Source: Virgibacillus phasianinus (GTDB lineage Bacteria; Bacillota; Bacilli; Bacillales; Amphibacillaceae). From it: a stretch of 64,000 bases of DNA. The notes beneath the pieces are model-generated. The model was not told the origin of the DNA. It saw nothing but the letters and a program-made list of their open reading frames with translations, and did not search any database. A program made the translations under genes and the position numbers. Below, piece after piece: positions 34,401 to 41,691 of this stretch (within the stretch, counting starts at the first letter, position 1; every line of letters begins with the position of its first letter). The stretch spans positions 868,001 through 932,000 of the forward strand of contig NZ_CP022315.1 of NCBI RefSeq assembly GCF_002216775.1. The letters are read 5' to 3'.

Positions 34401-35197
34401 ATGGACCCCTTTTCAAATGCAAACACATTGATGCCGCCAGTTTCGTCTTGTATGTAGGTAGTAAATTGGGCACCATTACTTATTGCAGTACTATCAACTG
34501 TTACGATCCCTTCCACGATAACAGCAGTTCCGTCATTTAAATCCCGTGCTCCATCAATGGTATACTTTTCTGCATCCGGGTCTGGTTCATCCGGTGGATC
34601 TTCCTGGTCCACCCCATCCATTGTATGTGAACCAAGATACGCAAATGTATCTGCTCCATATTCTGTCCACTCTGTGTCGTCATATGCTTCATTTGGTTTG
34701 GTTATGGATGGCTTTCTTACTTGTGTAACATCTTTGGCAAAGTCACTGTCTGTTCCGACTTCACCAAACACATCAAGTGTTGCATTGCCTTTTTTTAAAA
34801 CAACCACATCATCACCATTAAAATTAACGACAGATGAATCTTGTAAGTCTGCTTCAGCCAGTATGGCGGGATCGGCGTTTTTATGCGCTATGACAAATAC
34901 CTCACCATGCTGCAATGTTCCTGAAAGCGTTACGGATTGACTAGCCTCAGCGGCGCCATTACTGTATAACTCTACCTGATAGTTTGATAGATCTATCTCC
35001 GTACCCGTTCCATTATAAATTTCAATTGCTTTATTATATGAACTTCCTTCCACGTACTCAGAAATAAACAGATCCTCTGCTGCTATTTCGTTACTTTCAG
35101 CCGATACAGGAGATGCTAAAATTGCAGTATAATTCATAAAAACAAGTGTAAAAATAAGAAATAGATTAAACATCTTCTTAACAGTCGAATTCTTCAT
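31496..35197 (-). CDS. YhcR-like exported multidomain nuclease/5'-nucleotidase
   Basis: A 1233-aa, strongly acidic secreted protein. Signal peptide residues 1-33 (ends SPVSAES); lamin-tail domain about 40-160 (LFISEYVEGSSYNKAIEIYNG); OB-fold regions about 205-390; staphylococcal-nuclease domain about 405-570 (DGDTIHL, VRFLNIDTPE, YGRLLAEI); metallophosphoesterase about 625-900 (SMNDLHG, HAGDMIGG, GNHEFDEG, AHNHK); 5'-nucleotidase C-terminal domain about 930-1110 (NGGGIRADL). It should cut nucleic acid and dephosphorylate nucleotides outside the cell. Unlike B. subtilis YhcR no LPxTG anchor is visible at the end. GGAGGGT precedes ATG 35197. Confidence 0.92.
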   Translation of the reverse strand: MKNSTVKKMFNLFLIFTLVFMNYTAILASPVSAESNEIAAEDLFISEYVEGSSYNKAIEIYNGTGTEIDLSNYQVELYSNGAAEASQSVTLSGTLQHGEVFVIAHKNADPAILAEADLQDSSVVNFNGDDVVVLKKGNATLDVFGEVGTDSDFAKDVTQVRKPSITKPNEAYDDTEWTEYGADTFAYLGSHTMDGVDQEDPPDEPDPDAEKYTIDGARDLNDGTAVIVEGIVTVDSTAISNGAQFTTYIQDETGGINVFAFEKGSIPDVAKGDKIKVTGELDTYNGLKEVVPSSIEVLEQGQPLPAAQEISLADLQDQAVAEAYEGELVHLTGFINNIPTSPAGGGYNISVVDADFNGTTLRVMEGSLDLTKIESDKWYDITAIVSQYDAYQLIPTEQADIKLAKEQPEPPSAAGVYESTVDHVTDGDTIHLESPVLGGTKVRFLNIDTPETYTAHNDDPTRDEINQNQKALGEEAKAYMNELLQPGDKVWVKIGEEPTDQYGRLLAEIIRKEDGVNINVEMVRQGYAVTYFIAPFDEEVYPAYQNAVKEAKSAGLGIWDDENPLLELPFVFRANDDQKGFSKYVGNSDTMKYVLPDDYADVPVENRVFFWDEQAARDYGYTYIDDGEENLDNLKVQLLSMNDLHGKIDQQYELDPNGDGTFETYGKMDYVAGAIEVREQTNPNTLIVHAGDMIGGSSPVSGLLQDEPTVEIMEEIGFDVGTVGNHEFDEGTDELLRMVNGGEHPDGLGTENYDGMNFPVLCANCVYKDTNETFLPPYYVKEVDGEKIGFVGVITQEAAGMVMPAGIQDIAFTDSTEAVNEAVGELQAQDVESIVLLAHIPAEQSGASATGQAADLANEVNDEVDVIFAAHNHKVVDGVVDNKLIVQAYEYGKAFADVDVEIDRATGDIVKKEAEVVYVNQSQVTPDPAVTAILEKYSEQIAPIMNEVLGYNATDLTGDYSNNGDHGLGNLIADGMKAAMDSDFAMMNGGGIRADLLAGDVTWGDLYNIQPFGNTLMKFEIKGADLYPIIQAQLSPKYGPDYSISGFHYTWDPETSEVVDVTMPDGTPVDMDKTYTLTVNNFMGTSTGSKYAPISELGTNPEMGPSDLDATVDFVEGLNSSEANPIEYGPEGRITIASDESDEEEQSEVIVTPKQNNGTATVHTKDLEALESGVRVIINIQNDKKPRRLLLNKRQVDILKEKEVTLVVENDVTSKTFVMAEMPSRVLKVSLEN

Positions 35198-35403
35198 CAG
35201 TACCCTCCAATTAAATAATATTTGTACCATATCCCGCTAAAATACGAGCACGGCACACTATTAATATGGCATATTTAATAGAAGGATACAATTTAATTTT
35301 TGTGAATTTATAGTTAATTATTACTAGATTGGAGTATATTTTAAAAAAACAGTTAATAAGTCCTAAGCGAGTAATATCTGAAGTTGTATGAGGTAGTGAT
35401 TAG

Positions 35404-35682
35404 TTAATGATGGCGATATATATGGTTTTGGTTTCGATGGCCTATCATTTCATAAAGCGCCTTATGTCTATCCAATTTAACAAACTTATAGCCATTTCCT
35501 GTTTCCACCATAAAGTTATCCAGTTTTCTATCTAAGCTTTCAATTTTTGATTCAAATTCGTTCATCCTTGATTTGAAGTTGTTCAGTTTTCCTTCAAATG
35601 ATTCAAGTTTCTTTTCAAATCCGTCCTGCTCTTTCCTTAAACCTTCTAAGGATCTTAATATAGCATCTAATTTTGCTTCCAC
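35404..35682 (-). CDS. Small coiled-coil protein of unknown function
   Basis: A 92-aa protein of heptad repeats (LEGLRKEQDGFEKKLESFEG and MNEFESKIESLDRKLDNFM), then a basic, histidine-rich tail (HKALYEMIGHRNQNHIYRHH). The start is GTG at 35682, ten bases after AGGGGG. Comparable to the gene at 2774-3040 in size and composition. Monocistronic. No function recognised. Confidence 0.65.
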   Translation of the reverse strand: MEAKLDAILRSLEGLRKEQDGFEKKLESFEGKLNNFKSRMNEFESKIESLDRKLDNFMVETGNGYKFVKLDRHKALYEMIGHRNQNHIYRHH

Positions 35683-35830
35683 CTCGTAAATACCCCCTTA
35701 ATTTACAATTATAAACCATGAAATTTCAAAATACTAGTTACAAAATTCAATTAATTGGGTTTTCCTTCCATCAGGTTCTCTTTATTAAGATATGATGTTT
35801 TTTATAAAAGAGTACAATATGTTCACCAAA

Positions 35831-35862
35831 AAGTGGGGCTCAAGCGTTCATTATGCTTGGGT
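35831..35862 (-). terminator. Terminator overlapping the end of the GNAT gene
   Basis: Minus strand CCCAAGC...GCTTGAG (one mismatch), followed by CCCCACTTTTTGG. The 5' arm lies within the last codons of the gene at 35851. Confidence 0.55.
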
Positions 35863-36318
35863 CTTTTCTTTTGCAAGTAAACAAATAGATATACCTTTAG
35901 AAATTTCTATCTCCTGATAAGGGATGAAACCAAATTGTTTATACAACCTTATTGCTGGAACATTTTTTGAACCGGTGCTAACGGTATAGCGATCTATGAT
36001 GCTGTATTTATATTTATTCATTATATATTTTAACAAACTATTGGCAGTGCCCATTCGGAAACAATCAGGGTGGACAACAAGTCTGCAAATATCCAGTTCA
36101 TTACCTGAGACCTGATAAGAAATGAATCCGGCTAGTTTCCCGCTGCGATTATAACCAATAAATGTTTCCTTACTGGCCATAATCGATTCCACTGTATCGT
36201 TTAATTGCGGTATTCCATCAAACCCGATCAGCTCAGCTTCTATTTTATAAGCAAGTAGTTGTATGTTTAAAATATCCTGTGCCACAAGTTGATTACAAGC
36301 GTTTAACTTTTCACACAT
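35851..36318 (-). CDS. GNAT family N-acetyltransferase
   Basis: A 155-aa protein with the GNAT fold: central strand LAGFISYQVSGNELDICRLVVHPDCFRMGTANSLL, where RxGTAN stands for the acetyl-CoA loop (usually RxxGxG/A), and the C-terminal KNVPAIRLYKQFGFIPYQE typical of RimI-like members. GGGGGGAG precedes ATG 36318. The substrate is not deducible. Confidence 0.85.
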   Translation of the reverse strand: MCEKLNACNQLVAQDILNIQLLAYKIEAELIGFDGIPQLNDTVESIMASKETFIGYNRSGKLAGFISYQVSGNELDICRLVVHPDCFRMGTANSLLKYIMNKYKYSIIDRYTVSTGSKNVPAIRLYKQFGFIPYQEIEISKGISICLLAKEKTQA

Positions 36319-36429
36319 AACTACTCTCCCCCCCTTTTTTGCATAAGTCTACCATATAATAACGTTTATTGAACCTTTAGTCAGGGAAAAGCAAAAACAA
36401 TTACAACCTGAATGTTAGGAGTATTTGGT

Positions 36430-37098
36430 ATGAAAATAAACATAAAAGCATTTGTATTCGACGTCTATGGAACACTGTTTGATGTTCATTCTGTGGTGGC
36501 AAAGTGTAACCAGCTTTTCCCCGGTAAAGGTGACCAAATTAGTCGCACTTGGCGTAAAAAGCAGCTTGAATACGCTAATTTGCGGGAAATTATGGGAAAT
36601 TATGAAACGTTTTTCTCGATCACTAAGGATGCGCTCCGCTATGCAGTTACAAATCATGATGAGGAACTGAATGCTACTTCTGAAGATACATTATTAAAAG
36701 CATACTTTCAACTTACGGTTTATGATGAAATCGAGGGTGTACTGCAAAAACTAAAAAACAAACAACTGGCGGTCTTTTCAAATGGATCGCTTGACATGCT
36801 TGATCCATTAATTGAGCAATCAAATCTGCAAAATAGGTTCCATCATGTTATTAGTGTTGATGAGGTAAAAACCTTTAAACCCTCCCCCCGTTCCTATGAT
36901 TATGCTGCAAAAAAATTAGGTGTTAAGCCAGAAGAAGTTTTATTTATGTCTTCGAATGGCTGGGATATTTGCGGTGCTAAGAATTATGGGTTTCACACCG
37001 CATGGATCAACCGCCAACATTTGCCGATGGAGGGGCTGAATCTGTATCCTGACAAGGTATACAGCAATTTAACAGGCATTTTGGAATGGAATAATTAA
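36430..37098 (+). CDS. Haloacid dehalogenase, type II (HAD hydrolase)
   Basis: A 222-aa HAD enzyme. Nucleophile Asp in FVFDVYGTLFD (residues about 8-18), motif II FSNGS, motif III lysine in VKTFKPSPRSYDYA, and motif SSNGWDICGAKNYG, the SSNxWD form that is specific for L-2-haloacid dehalogenases. So hydrolytic dehalogenation of 2-haloacids is the predicted reaction, although many such proteins are promiscuous phosphatases. TAGGAG precedes ATG 36430. Monocistronic with a terminator. Confidence 0.88.
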   Translation: MKINIKAFVFDVYGTLFDVHSVVAKCNQLFPGKGDQISRTWRKKQLEYANLREIMGNYETFFSITKDALRYAVTNHDEELNATSEDTLLKAYFQLTVYDEIEGVLQKLKNKQLAVFSNGSLDMLDPLIEQSNLQNRFHHVISVDEVKTFKPSPRSYDYAAKKLGVKPEEVLFMSSNGWDICGAKNYGFHTAWINRQHLPMEGLNLYPDKVYSNLTGILEWNN

Positions 37099-37120
37099 CT
37101 TTGTTTACTTGAACGAAAAA

Positions 37121-37155
37121 AAGGTGGCGGTGTTACTAAACACTGCCACCTTTTA
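37121..37155. terminator. Terminator between convergent HAD and MerR genes
   Basis: AGGTGGCGGTGTT pairs with AACACTGCCACCT (one mismatch) around a 4-nt loop, followed by TTTTA. Confidence 0.85.
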
Positions 37156-37172
37156 AATAGTTTTAACTTAAG

Positions 37173-37910
37173 CTACTTTTTATTGTCTGCATATACGGCC
37201 ATTGCATCGCGCATAAATTCGGCTAACCCCGCACCATATTTATCGATATTTTTGGTGAAACGTTCATCATCCACATACATTTGACCAAGTCCCTTGAAGA
37301 CATCAAGGGAATAATCCCCCATTTTATTTAAATAAACAAACCATTCTTCTATAGCTGCCTGTGCCTCTGCCGATTCAGGTGATTGATTACGCAGCTTTGC
37401 CAGCTTATTATAAATCGCATCAAATTCTTTACCAAGCAATTTTTGTTCATCCTTTGACATATTATTGATTCTGGCATTCGACTCATCGATTGCTTTGTCA
37501 CCCCACCGTTCACGAGCCTCTTGTTCATAAGGGTTATTGCTGAAATCAAAACCGGCAAACTTTTCTTTTTCACTCATAACTAGTTCTCTTTTCGAATCTT
37601 GAATAGTTTTATCAATCATCGTGATCATGGCATCCATTCTCTTTCGCTTTTCTAGAAGCATATTTCGCTGCACCTCTAGTGCTTCGTTCCGATTAAAGCC
37701 GGGACTTTCCATGATTTCCTTGATTTTTTTCAAAGGGAAGCCAAGTTCTTTAAAAAAAAATATTTGTTGTAAGGTGGATAGATTACGTTGTGAATATAAT
37801 CGATAACCCGATTCAGTTGTATCCTCAGGAGTTAATAAACCTATTTCATCATAATGATGCAGTGTGCGCACACTAATTCCAACTAAATCAGCAACCTCTT
37901 TGACTTTCAA
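37173..37910 (-). CDS. MerR family regulator with TipAS ligand domain (Mta/TipA-like)
   Basis: A 245-aa protein: N-terminal MerR winged helix (VKEVADLVGISVRTLHHYDEIGLLTP), a long dimerisation helix (about 75-115) and a C-terminal TipAS helical domain that captures peptide antibiotics in TipAL (about 125-240). The start is TTG at 37910, eight bases after GGGAGG. Its promoter has the 19-bp spacer typical of MerR-activated promoters, so it probably activates its own gene. No transporter gene is adjacent. Confidence 0.92.
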   Translation of the reverse strand: MKVKEVADLVGISVRTLHHYDEIGLLTPEDTTESGYRLYSQRNLSTLQQIFFFKELGFPLKKIKEIMESPGFNRNEALEVQRNMLLEKRKRMDAMITMIDKTIQDSKRELVMSEKEKFAGFDFSNNPYEQEARERWGDKAIDESNARINNMSKDEQKLLGKEFDAIYNKLAKLRNQSPESAEAQAAIEEWFVYLNKMGDYSLDVFKGLGQMYVDDERFTKNIDKYGAGLAEFMRDAMAVYADNKK

Positions 37911-37934
37911 AGTAGTAACCTCCCTTCAATAATT

Positions 37935-37965
37935 ACTATATAGTATCACGTAACGTTAGAGTCAA
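37935..37965 (-). promoter_or_regulatory. MerR-type autoregulated promoter with 19-bp spacer
   Basis: Minus strand TTGACT (37960-37965), a 19-nt spacer, then TATAGT (37935-37940). The spacer holds CTAACGTTACGTGATAC, an imperfect dyad centred on ACGTTACGT, as in TipA/Mta targets. The over-long spacer is the hallmark of promoters that need a MerR protein to twist the DNA. Confidence 0.75.
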
Positions 37966-37983
37966 CAGTAATAAAAAAAGTTC

Positions 37984-38049
37984 AACATGGGTTTGACGGT
38001 CGCAGTGTCCATTGCTTATGACGGCAGCTTCTGGGCTGTGTGGCTAGGA
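37984..38049 (+). repeat. Family A repeat, 3' half only
   Basis: Carries CATGGGTTTG, GTGTCCATTGCTTATGACGG, CAGCTTCTGGGC and a changed end (TGTGTGGCTAGG). The 5' half of the stem is absent, so this copy cannot form the full hairpin: a decayed copy. Confidence 0.7.
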
Positions 38050-38153
38050 AAATTTTTGTTTATACTATCTGATCTTTAAATAAAATATGATTCCCACTCT
38101 AGACGAACCACCATATAGTATATGGAGGACGTACACAGAGGAGGGAGATTAAA

Positions 38154-38564
38154 GTGAATAACAAACGGTCAAATAATAAAGAAAGACAGTTCAACATTTC
38201 TGATTTTCTAACTGATTTTTTTGGAGGGCAGCAGGGTTTTCCTCCAGGCAGTGGTGGACAGCCTGGCCCCCCATTCCCTGGAGGCGGGCCATCACCTGGA
38301 GGGGGCCAGCCGGTTGGCGCACCAACTTCCCCGCCCCCTTCCTTCACACCCACTCAACCGCAATTTCAAACTTTTGCTGTTGACCCTGGTGCAATCCAGG
38401 GGTGTCTTTACCGTTTTACGTATATATGGTTGTATCGGGAATCCTTTTGGTTTTTTCCAGTATTTGTTGGTAGACGCTCCATCTCAGGATTTAGGTGGAC
38501 CGGTTATCGATGGGTATACTACGGGGTTGATTTAAACAGAGTTCAATCCTTTCAGTGTTATTAA
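38154..38564 (+). CDS. Small proline/glycine-rich protein with conserved aromatic C-terminal domain
   Basis: A 136-aa protein. Residues about 1-25 are polar (SDFLTDFFGGQQGF), about 26-75 are collagen-like Pro/Gly (GGQPGPPFPGGGPSPGGG), and about 78-136 form an aromatic, arginine-rich domain (CLYRFTYIWLYRESFWFFPV, WTGYRWVYYGVDL, ending QSFQCY) with two cysteines. I recall this C-terminal domain from Bacillus hypothetical proteins; the exposed Pro/Gly part suggests a surface or spore location. The start is GTG at 38154, after GAGGAGGGAG. No signal peptide. Confidence 0.7.
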   Translation: MNNKRSNNKERQFNISDFLTDFFGGQQGFPPGSGGQPGPPFPGGGPSPGGGQPVGAPTSPPPSFTPTQPQFQTFAVDPGAIQGCLYRFTYIWLYRESFWFFPVFVGRRSISGFRWTGYRWVYYGVDLNRVQSFQCY

Positions 38565-38572
38565 GTAAAGCA

Positions 38573-38653
38573 TAGAGCGTCCGATAGCGACGTATGAACT
38601 GTGCCCACGCAGGTGACGGAAGTCGAATAATCGCTGGACGGTGGGGCTAGACA
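38573..38653 (+). repeat. Diverged hairpin repeat related to family A
   Basis: GCGTCCGATAGCGACG and CGAATAATCGCTGGACG form an imperfect stem, and the end GGGGCTAGACAG matches the family A terminus (GGAGCTAGACA). The inner sequence differs from family A, so this is a sister family or a strongly decayed copy. It lies 8 nt after the Pro/Gly gene. Confidence 0.5.
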
Positions 38654-38691
38654 GACTTTTGTTTCTTATCTATAAAATGAGGGAGATGTAT

Positions 38692-38877
38692 ATGAATCAT
38701 CTAACTTTACTGTATTTAGCATGTATTTTGGCAGGGTTTGCGTTGGCTAATATTCCAACATCATCATTTATTACCGCAGGATTGGCTAGCTTTTTCCAAA
38801 TAATTGGTTCCATAGCCATTATTGTATTTGGCCTGGTCCTGTTATATTTAGGAGTCAGAGCCCTGCTAGGGAAATAG
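38692..38877 (+). CDS. Small two-helix membrane protein
   Basis: A 61-aa protein with two hydrophobic helices (residues about 4-22, LTLLYLACILAGFALANI, and about 33-56, IIGSIAIIVFGLVLLYLGV) and a short basic end. GGGAGATG lies upstream of ATG 38692; longer in-frame extensions reach into the repeat. Followed by a good terminator, which supports a real gene. Function unknown. Confidence 0.65.
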   Translation: MNHLTLLYLACILAGFALANIPTSSFITAGLASFFQIIGSIAIIVFGLVLLYLGVRALLGK

Positions 38878-38884
38878 GTAAAAG

Positions 38885-38916
38885 GAAAGCACAGCCCTGT
38901 ATGCTGTGCTTTCTTT
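38885..38916. terminator. Terminator between convergent genes
   Basis: AAAGCACAGC pairs with GCTGTGCTTT around a 7-nt loop, followed by CTTTTT. Confidence 0.9.
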
Positions 38917-38920
38917 TTAC

Positions 38921-39739
38921 CTATTGGTTTTTAATTTCATCAACAATGGTTTCCACTTCATTCCGTGAGATTTTTTCCCGGCCGCTTTTTAATGCTTTAA
39001 GTGTACGTTTTGCTAACGCCAAAGGAATTCTGCAGAATAGAAGGATGTTTCGCGTTTTGATGTCTTTTATATATTCGTCCGCCAAATTTAAGTTCTGTCG
39101 GCTATACACAAATAAATCGTCACGGCTCCAGTCATTCGGAATAAAACTTACGCCACGCTCCTGGTCCTCTTCCTGATTGCGCAGGATATTGACAGTTTGA
39201 AGGCCCCTTCCGTACGCAATAGCCAGGTTCCGGTCAGTCTTTGTTCCATCATACCATTCCCATATATCAGAAAGCATAACACCGACTAAACCAGCCACGT
39301 AATATGTATAATCATCCAAATCTTCCTTACTTTCTATGCGCCAGTCCTGTTCGACCCATTTGGCCATTCCTGCTGCCATTTCACTTGTTGAATCAGTTAT
39401 TTTTTTCGTGATTCCATCTGGGCAGAAAGTAATCCAGTCACCAAGTCGTAACGATACTTCGGGAAGCTTATCTTTATACGGAGTAACCAGATCTTGATAT
39501 GCATGATTGTCAAATTCATTTTTTAAAAGATCACTAGTCGATTGCAGTAAATACTGTTTCGTTTTTGCGTCGAGCGATTCATGGTCTTCTATTTCATCAA
39601 TTGCCCGCATACACAAATACGCAGAAGCAACTGTCTCTTTTAATGTTGGCTTTAAAAGAGTAATTGGCACGTAAAATGTTCTGCTTGTAAGCTTTAATAT
39701 GTGCATCGCATCTTTTTGCAATTTTGTTCCATTTCTCAA
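38921..39739 (-). CDS. Squalene/phytoene synthase family protein (YisP-like)
   Basis: A 272-aa all-helical trans-isoprenyl enzyme. First aspartate-rich motif CMRAIDEIEDHE (DxxxD) at about residues 43-54; second motif region YGRGLQTVNILRNQEEDQERG, where the usual NILRDxxED has asparagine in the first Asp position. B. subtilis YisP, which hydrolyses farnesyl diphosphate to farnesol rather than joining two molecules, is of similar length and also deviates in this motif (from memory). So farnesol formation for membrane microdomains is as likely as carotenoid or squalene synthesis; no crt gene is nearby. ATG 39739 with AGGAGG upstream. Confidence 0.85.
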   Translation of the reverse strand: MRNGTKLQKDAMHILKLTSRTFYVPITLLKPTLKETVASAYLCMRAIDEIEDHESLDAKTKQYLLQSTSDLLKNEFDNHAYQDLVTPYKDKLPEVSLRLGDWITFCPDGITKKITDSTSEMAAGMAKWVEQDWRIESKEDLDDYTYYVAGLVGVMLSDIWEWYDGTKTDRNLAIAYGRGLQTVNILRNQEEDQERGVSFIPNDWSRDDLFVYSRQNLNLADEYIKDIKTRNILLFCRIPLALAKRTLKALKSGREKISRNEVETIVDEIKNQ

Positions 39740-39831
39740 CTTGTTATCCTCCTTCGTAAACTACGAGGTACAGTTAAGTATAACAAATTATGCAATAAAT
39801 TTACACAAATTATATTTTTGCTGATAAAGCG

Positions 39832-39866
39832 AGACCAAGTTTCAGCACGCCGCCGAAACTTGGTAA
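39832..39866 (-). terminator. Hairpin after the second BCCT gene
   Basis: ACCAAGTTTC pairs with GAAACTTGGT in a perfect 10-bp stem around 12 nt, 12 nt past the BCCT stop. No T-run follows on the minus strand, so it may be a 3'-stabilising hairpin rather than a terminator. Confidence 0.5.
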
Positions 39867-39877
39867 AATTTTTAATA

Positions 39878-41425
39878 TTATTCTTTCGGTTGCGGTTTTA
39901 TATGTTTTCTATCCCATACAATCCCTTGCTCCAATGCCATCTCTTTGGCTATCCTCGGTGCTAACCACAATGGGGGCAGTAACAGTATCGATACTGGAAC
40001 CGCTGTGATAACAATCGAATTTTGAATGGAGGCAATGCTGTTCTCACCTATTGTAAGAATCACTACCGTCGTTAGTCCAAAGATAACCGCCCAGAAAACC
40101 CGAAGCCATCGCTGTGGATGGTCATTGCCGCTCAATGTTGCCGCGACTGTGTAAGACATAGTATCCGCTGTCGTTGCAACAAATGCGACTGATACTAGAA
40201 GAAATGCTACCGCCATAATCACTCCAAATGGAAGCTGATCAGTAATTGCCATCACTGCAGCGGGCATTCCCGCCTCGCTTAAAGCAGTTGAAACAGAGCC
40301 TGGATTCTTTGTTTCGAAAAATACACCTGTTCCACCTACAATCGAGAACCAGAAATTACTAACTAAAGGTGCTACGATCGATACAGCAATAATCAAATCT
40401 TTAATAGTTCGCCCGCGGGAAATTCGGGATATAAAAATAATCAGCATTGGAGCATAGCCAATAAACCATCCCCAGAAGAAGACGAGCCATGACCCAAGCC
40501 ATTCCTTATCTCCCCGATATAAACTCATCGTAAAAAAGTGCTGTAAACGGAAACCCGTGCCGCTCACAAATGCATCAATAATAAACAAGGTGGGGCCTAC
40601 GACAAGCAGAATAACCCCTAAGACAATCGTCATGCCAATATTGATGCGACTTAGCATCAAAATACCTTTGTCCACTCCTGTTGCAGCGGATACTGCAGCA
40701 ATTCCCACTAAGACGATGACTACAATAATACTGACTGTTACAGTATTTGGAACATCAAACAGATAATTAAGACCATACGATATTTGTAATCCAATGAATC
40801 CTAATGGCCCAAGTGTTCCAGCAACAGTAGCGATAATAGAGACAATATCAGCCACGGAACCAAGAATACTCTTTTTATATATTTTCTCACCAAAAATGGG
40901 ATACAGGATTGCTCTGGGACGCAAAGGATACCCTTTACCATAATGAACATACATGACAACAATCGTAGCAAGGGTTCCCAAAATTGCCCATGCCAAGAAT
41001 CCCCAGTGCATAAATGATTGAGCGAAGGCTGCCGGGATATTACCTGATCCACCACCGAATAATGGCGGAGTATCCATGTAATGGTACAATGGTCCAGCTG
41101 CTGCCCAGAATATACCGCCACTTGCAAGTAATGTACAAAGTATCATAGCGACCCATTTATAATAACTATATTTGGGTTCTGCCTGGTTACCAAGCCGGAC
41201 CTTTCCGTATTTCGAAAAGGCCAAAAACAAGCCAATGATAAAGTTCCCAAGTAATAACAGCTGCCAATATGCACCAAATAAATCAGCGGATATACCAAAT
41301 AACTTTGTAATCGCATCATCAACCATCGTACTATTGAAGAACGATAGTACAATAAATAATATTAAAACACCTCCACTTACAAGAAATACTGTAAAGTCCA
41401 ATTTAACCTTTTTGTTGTCTAGCAC
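39878..41425 (-). CDS. BCCT family transporter, second copy
   Basis: A 515-aa, 12-helix transporter. The aromatic helix FFWGWFIGYAPMLIIFISRISRGRT is typical for BCCT, but the glycine stretch reads LASGGIFWAAAGPLYH, without the GMGMG found in the protein at 12767. That motif shift suggests a different substrate or coupling ion. The start is GTG at 41425 with GGAGG upstream. Monocistronic. 41426-41640 upstream is AT-rich control DNA in which I see no further feature. Confidence 0.9.
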   Translation of the reverse strand: MLDNKKVKLDFTVFLVSGGVLILFIVLSFFNSTMVDDAITKLFGISADLFGAYWQLLLLGNFIIGLFLAFSKYGKVRLGNQAEPKYSYYKWVAMILCTLLASGGIFWAAAGPLYHYMDTPPLFGGGSGNIPAAFAQSFMHWGFLAWAILGTLATIVVMYVHYGKGYPLRPRAILYPIFGEKIYKKSILGSVADIVSIIATVAGTLGPLGFIGLQISYGLNYLFDVPNTVTVSIIVVIVLVGIAAVSAATGVDKGILMLSRINIGMTIVLGVILLVVGPTLFIIDAFVSGTGFRLQHFFTMSLYRGDKEWLGSWLVFFWGWFIGYAPMLIIFISRISRGRTIKDLIIAVSIVAPLVSNFWFSIVGGTGVFFETKNPGSVSTALSEAGMPAAVMAITDQLPFGVIMAVAFLLVSVAFVATTADTMSYTVAATLSGNDHPQRWLRVFWAVIFGLTTVVILTIGENSIASIQNSIVITAVPVSILLLPPLWLAPRIAKEMALEQGIVWDRKHIKPQPKE

Positions 41426-41639
41426 GTTTTTCCTCCTAATTGGTTAGGAACAAGTGTCTAAACTATCGCTTTAAGTTTTGTATAGTTATCATAAACTCTG
41501 ACTAAAAAAGCTTGTCAGCTTGCCCGTTTGATTCACATAAGTTTTTATTATAGTGATGATCATCTATATCGTCAACTTTGATCAGAATGAAAAGTTGTGA
41601 TTATTTATTAATTGTTATTGGTATGTACCGAATAAAAAA

Positions 41640-41685
41640 AACTATCCACTCTATTCAATTTAAAGGAGTTGGATAGCTTTTTTAT
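41640..41685. terminator. Terminator of the RsbR-like gene
   Basis: AACTATCCA with TGGATAGCTT form a stem around 23 nt, with T-run on both strands; it lies 7 nt after the stop of the gene at 41692. Confidence 0.75.
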
Positions 41686-41691
41686 CATGAA

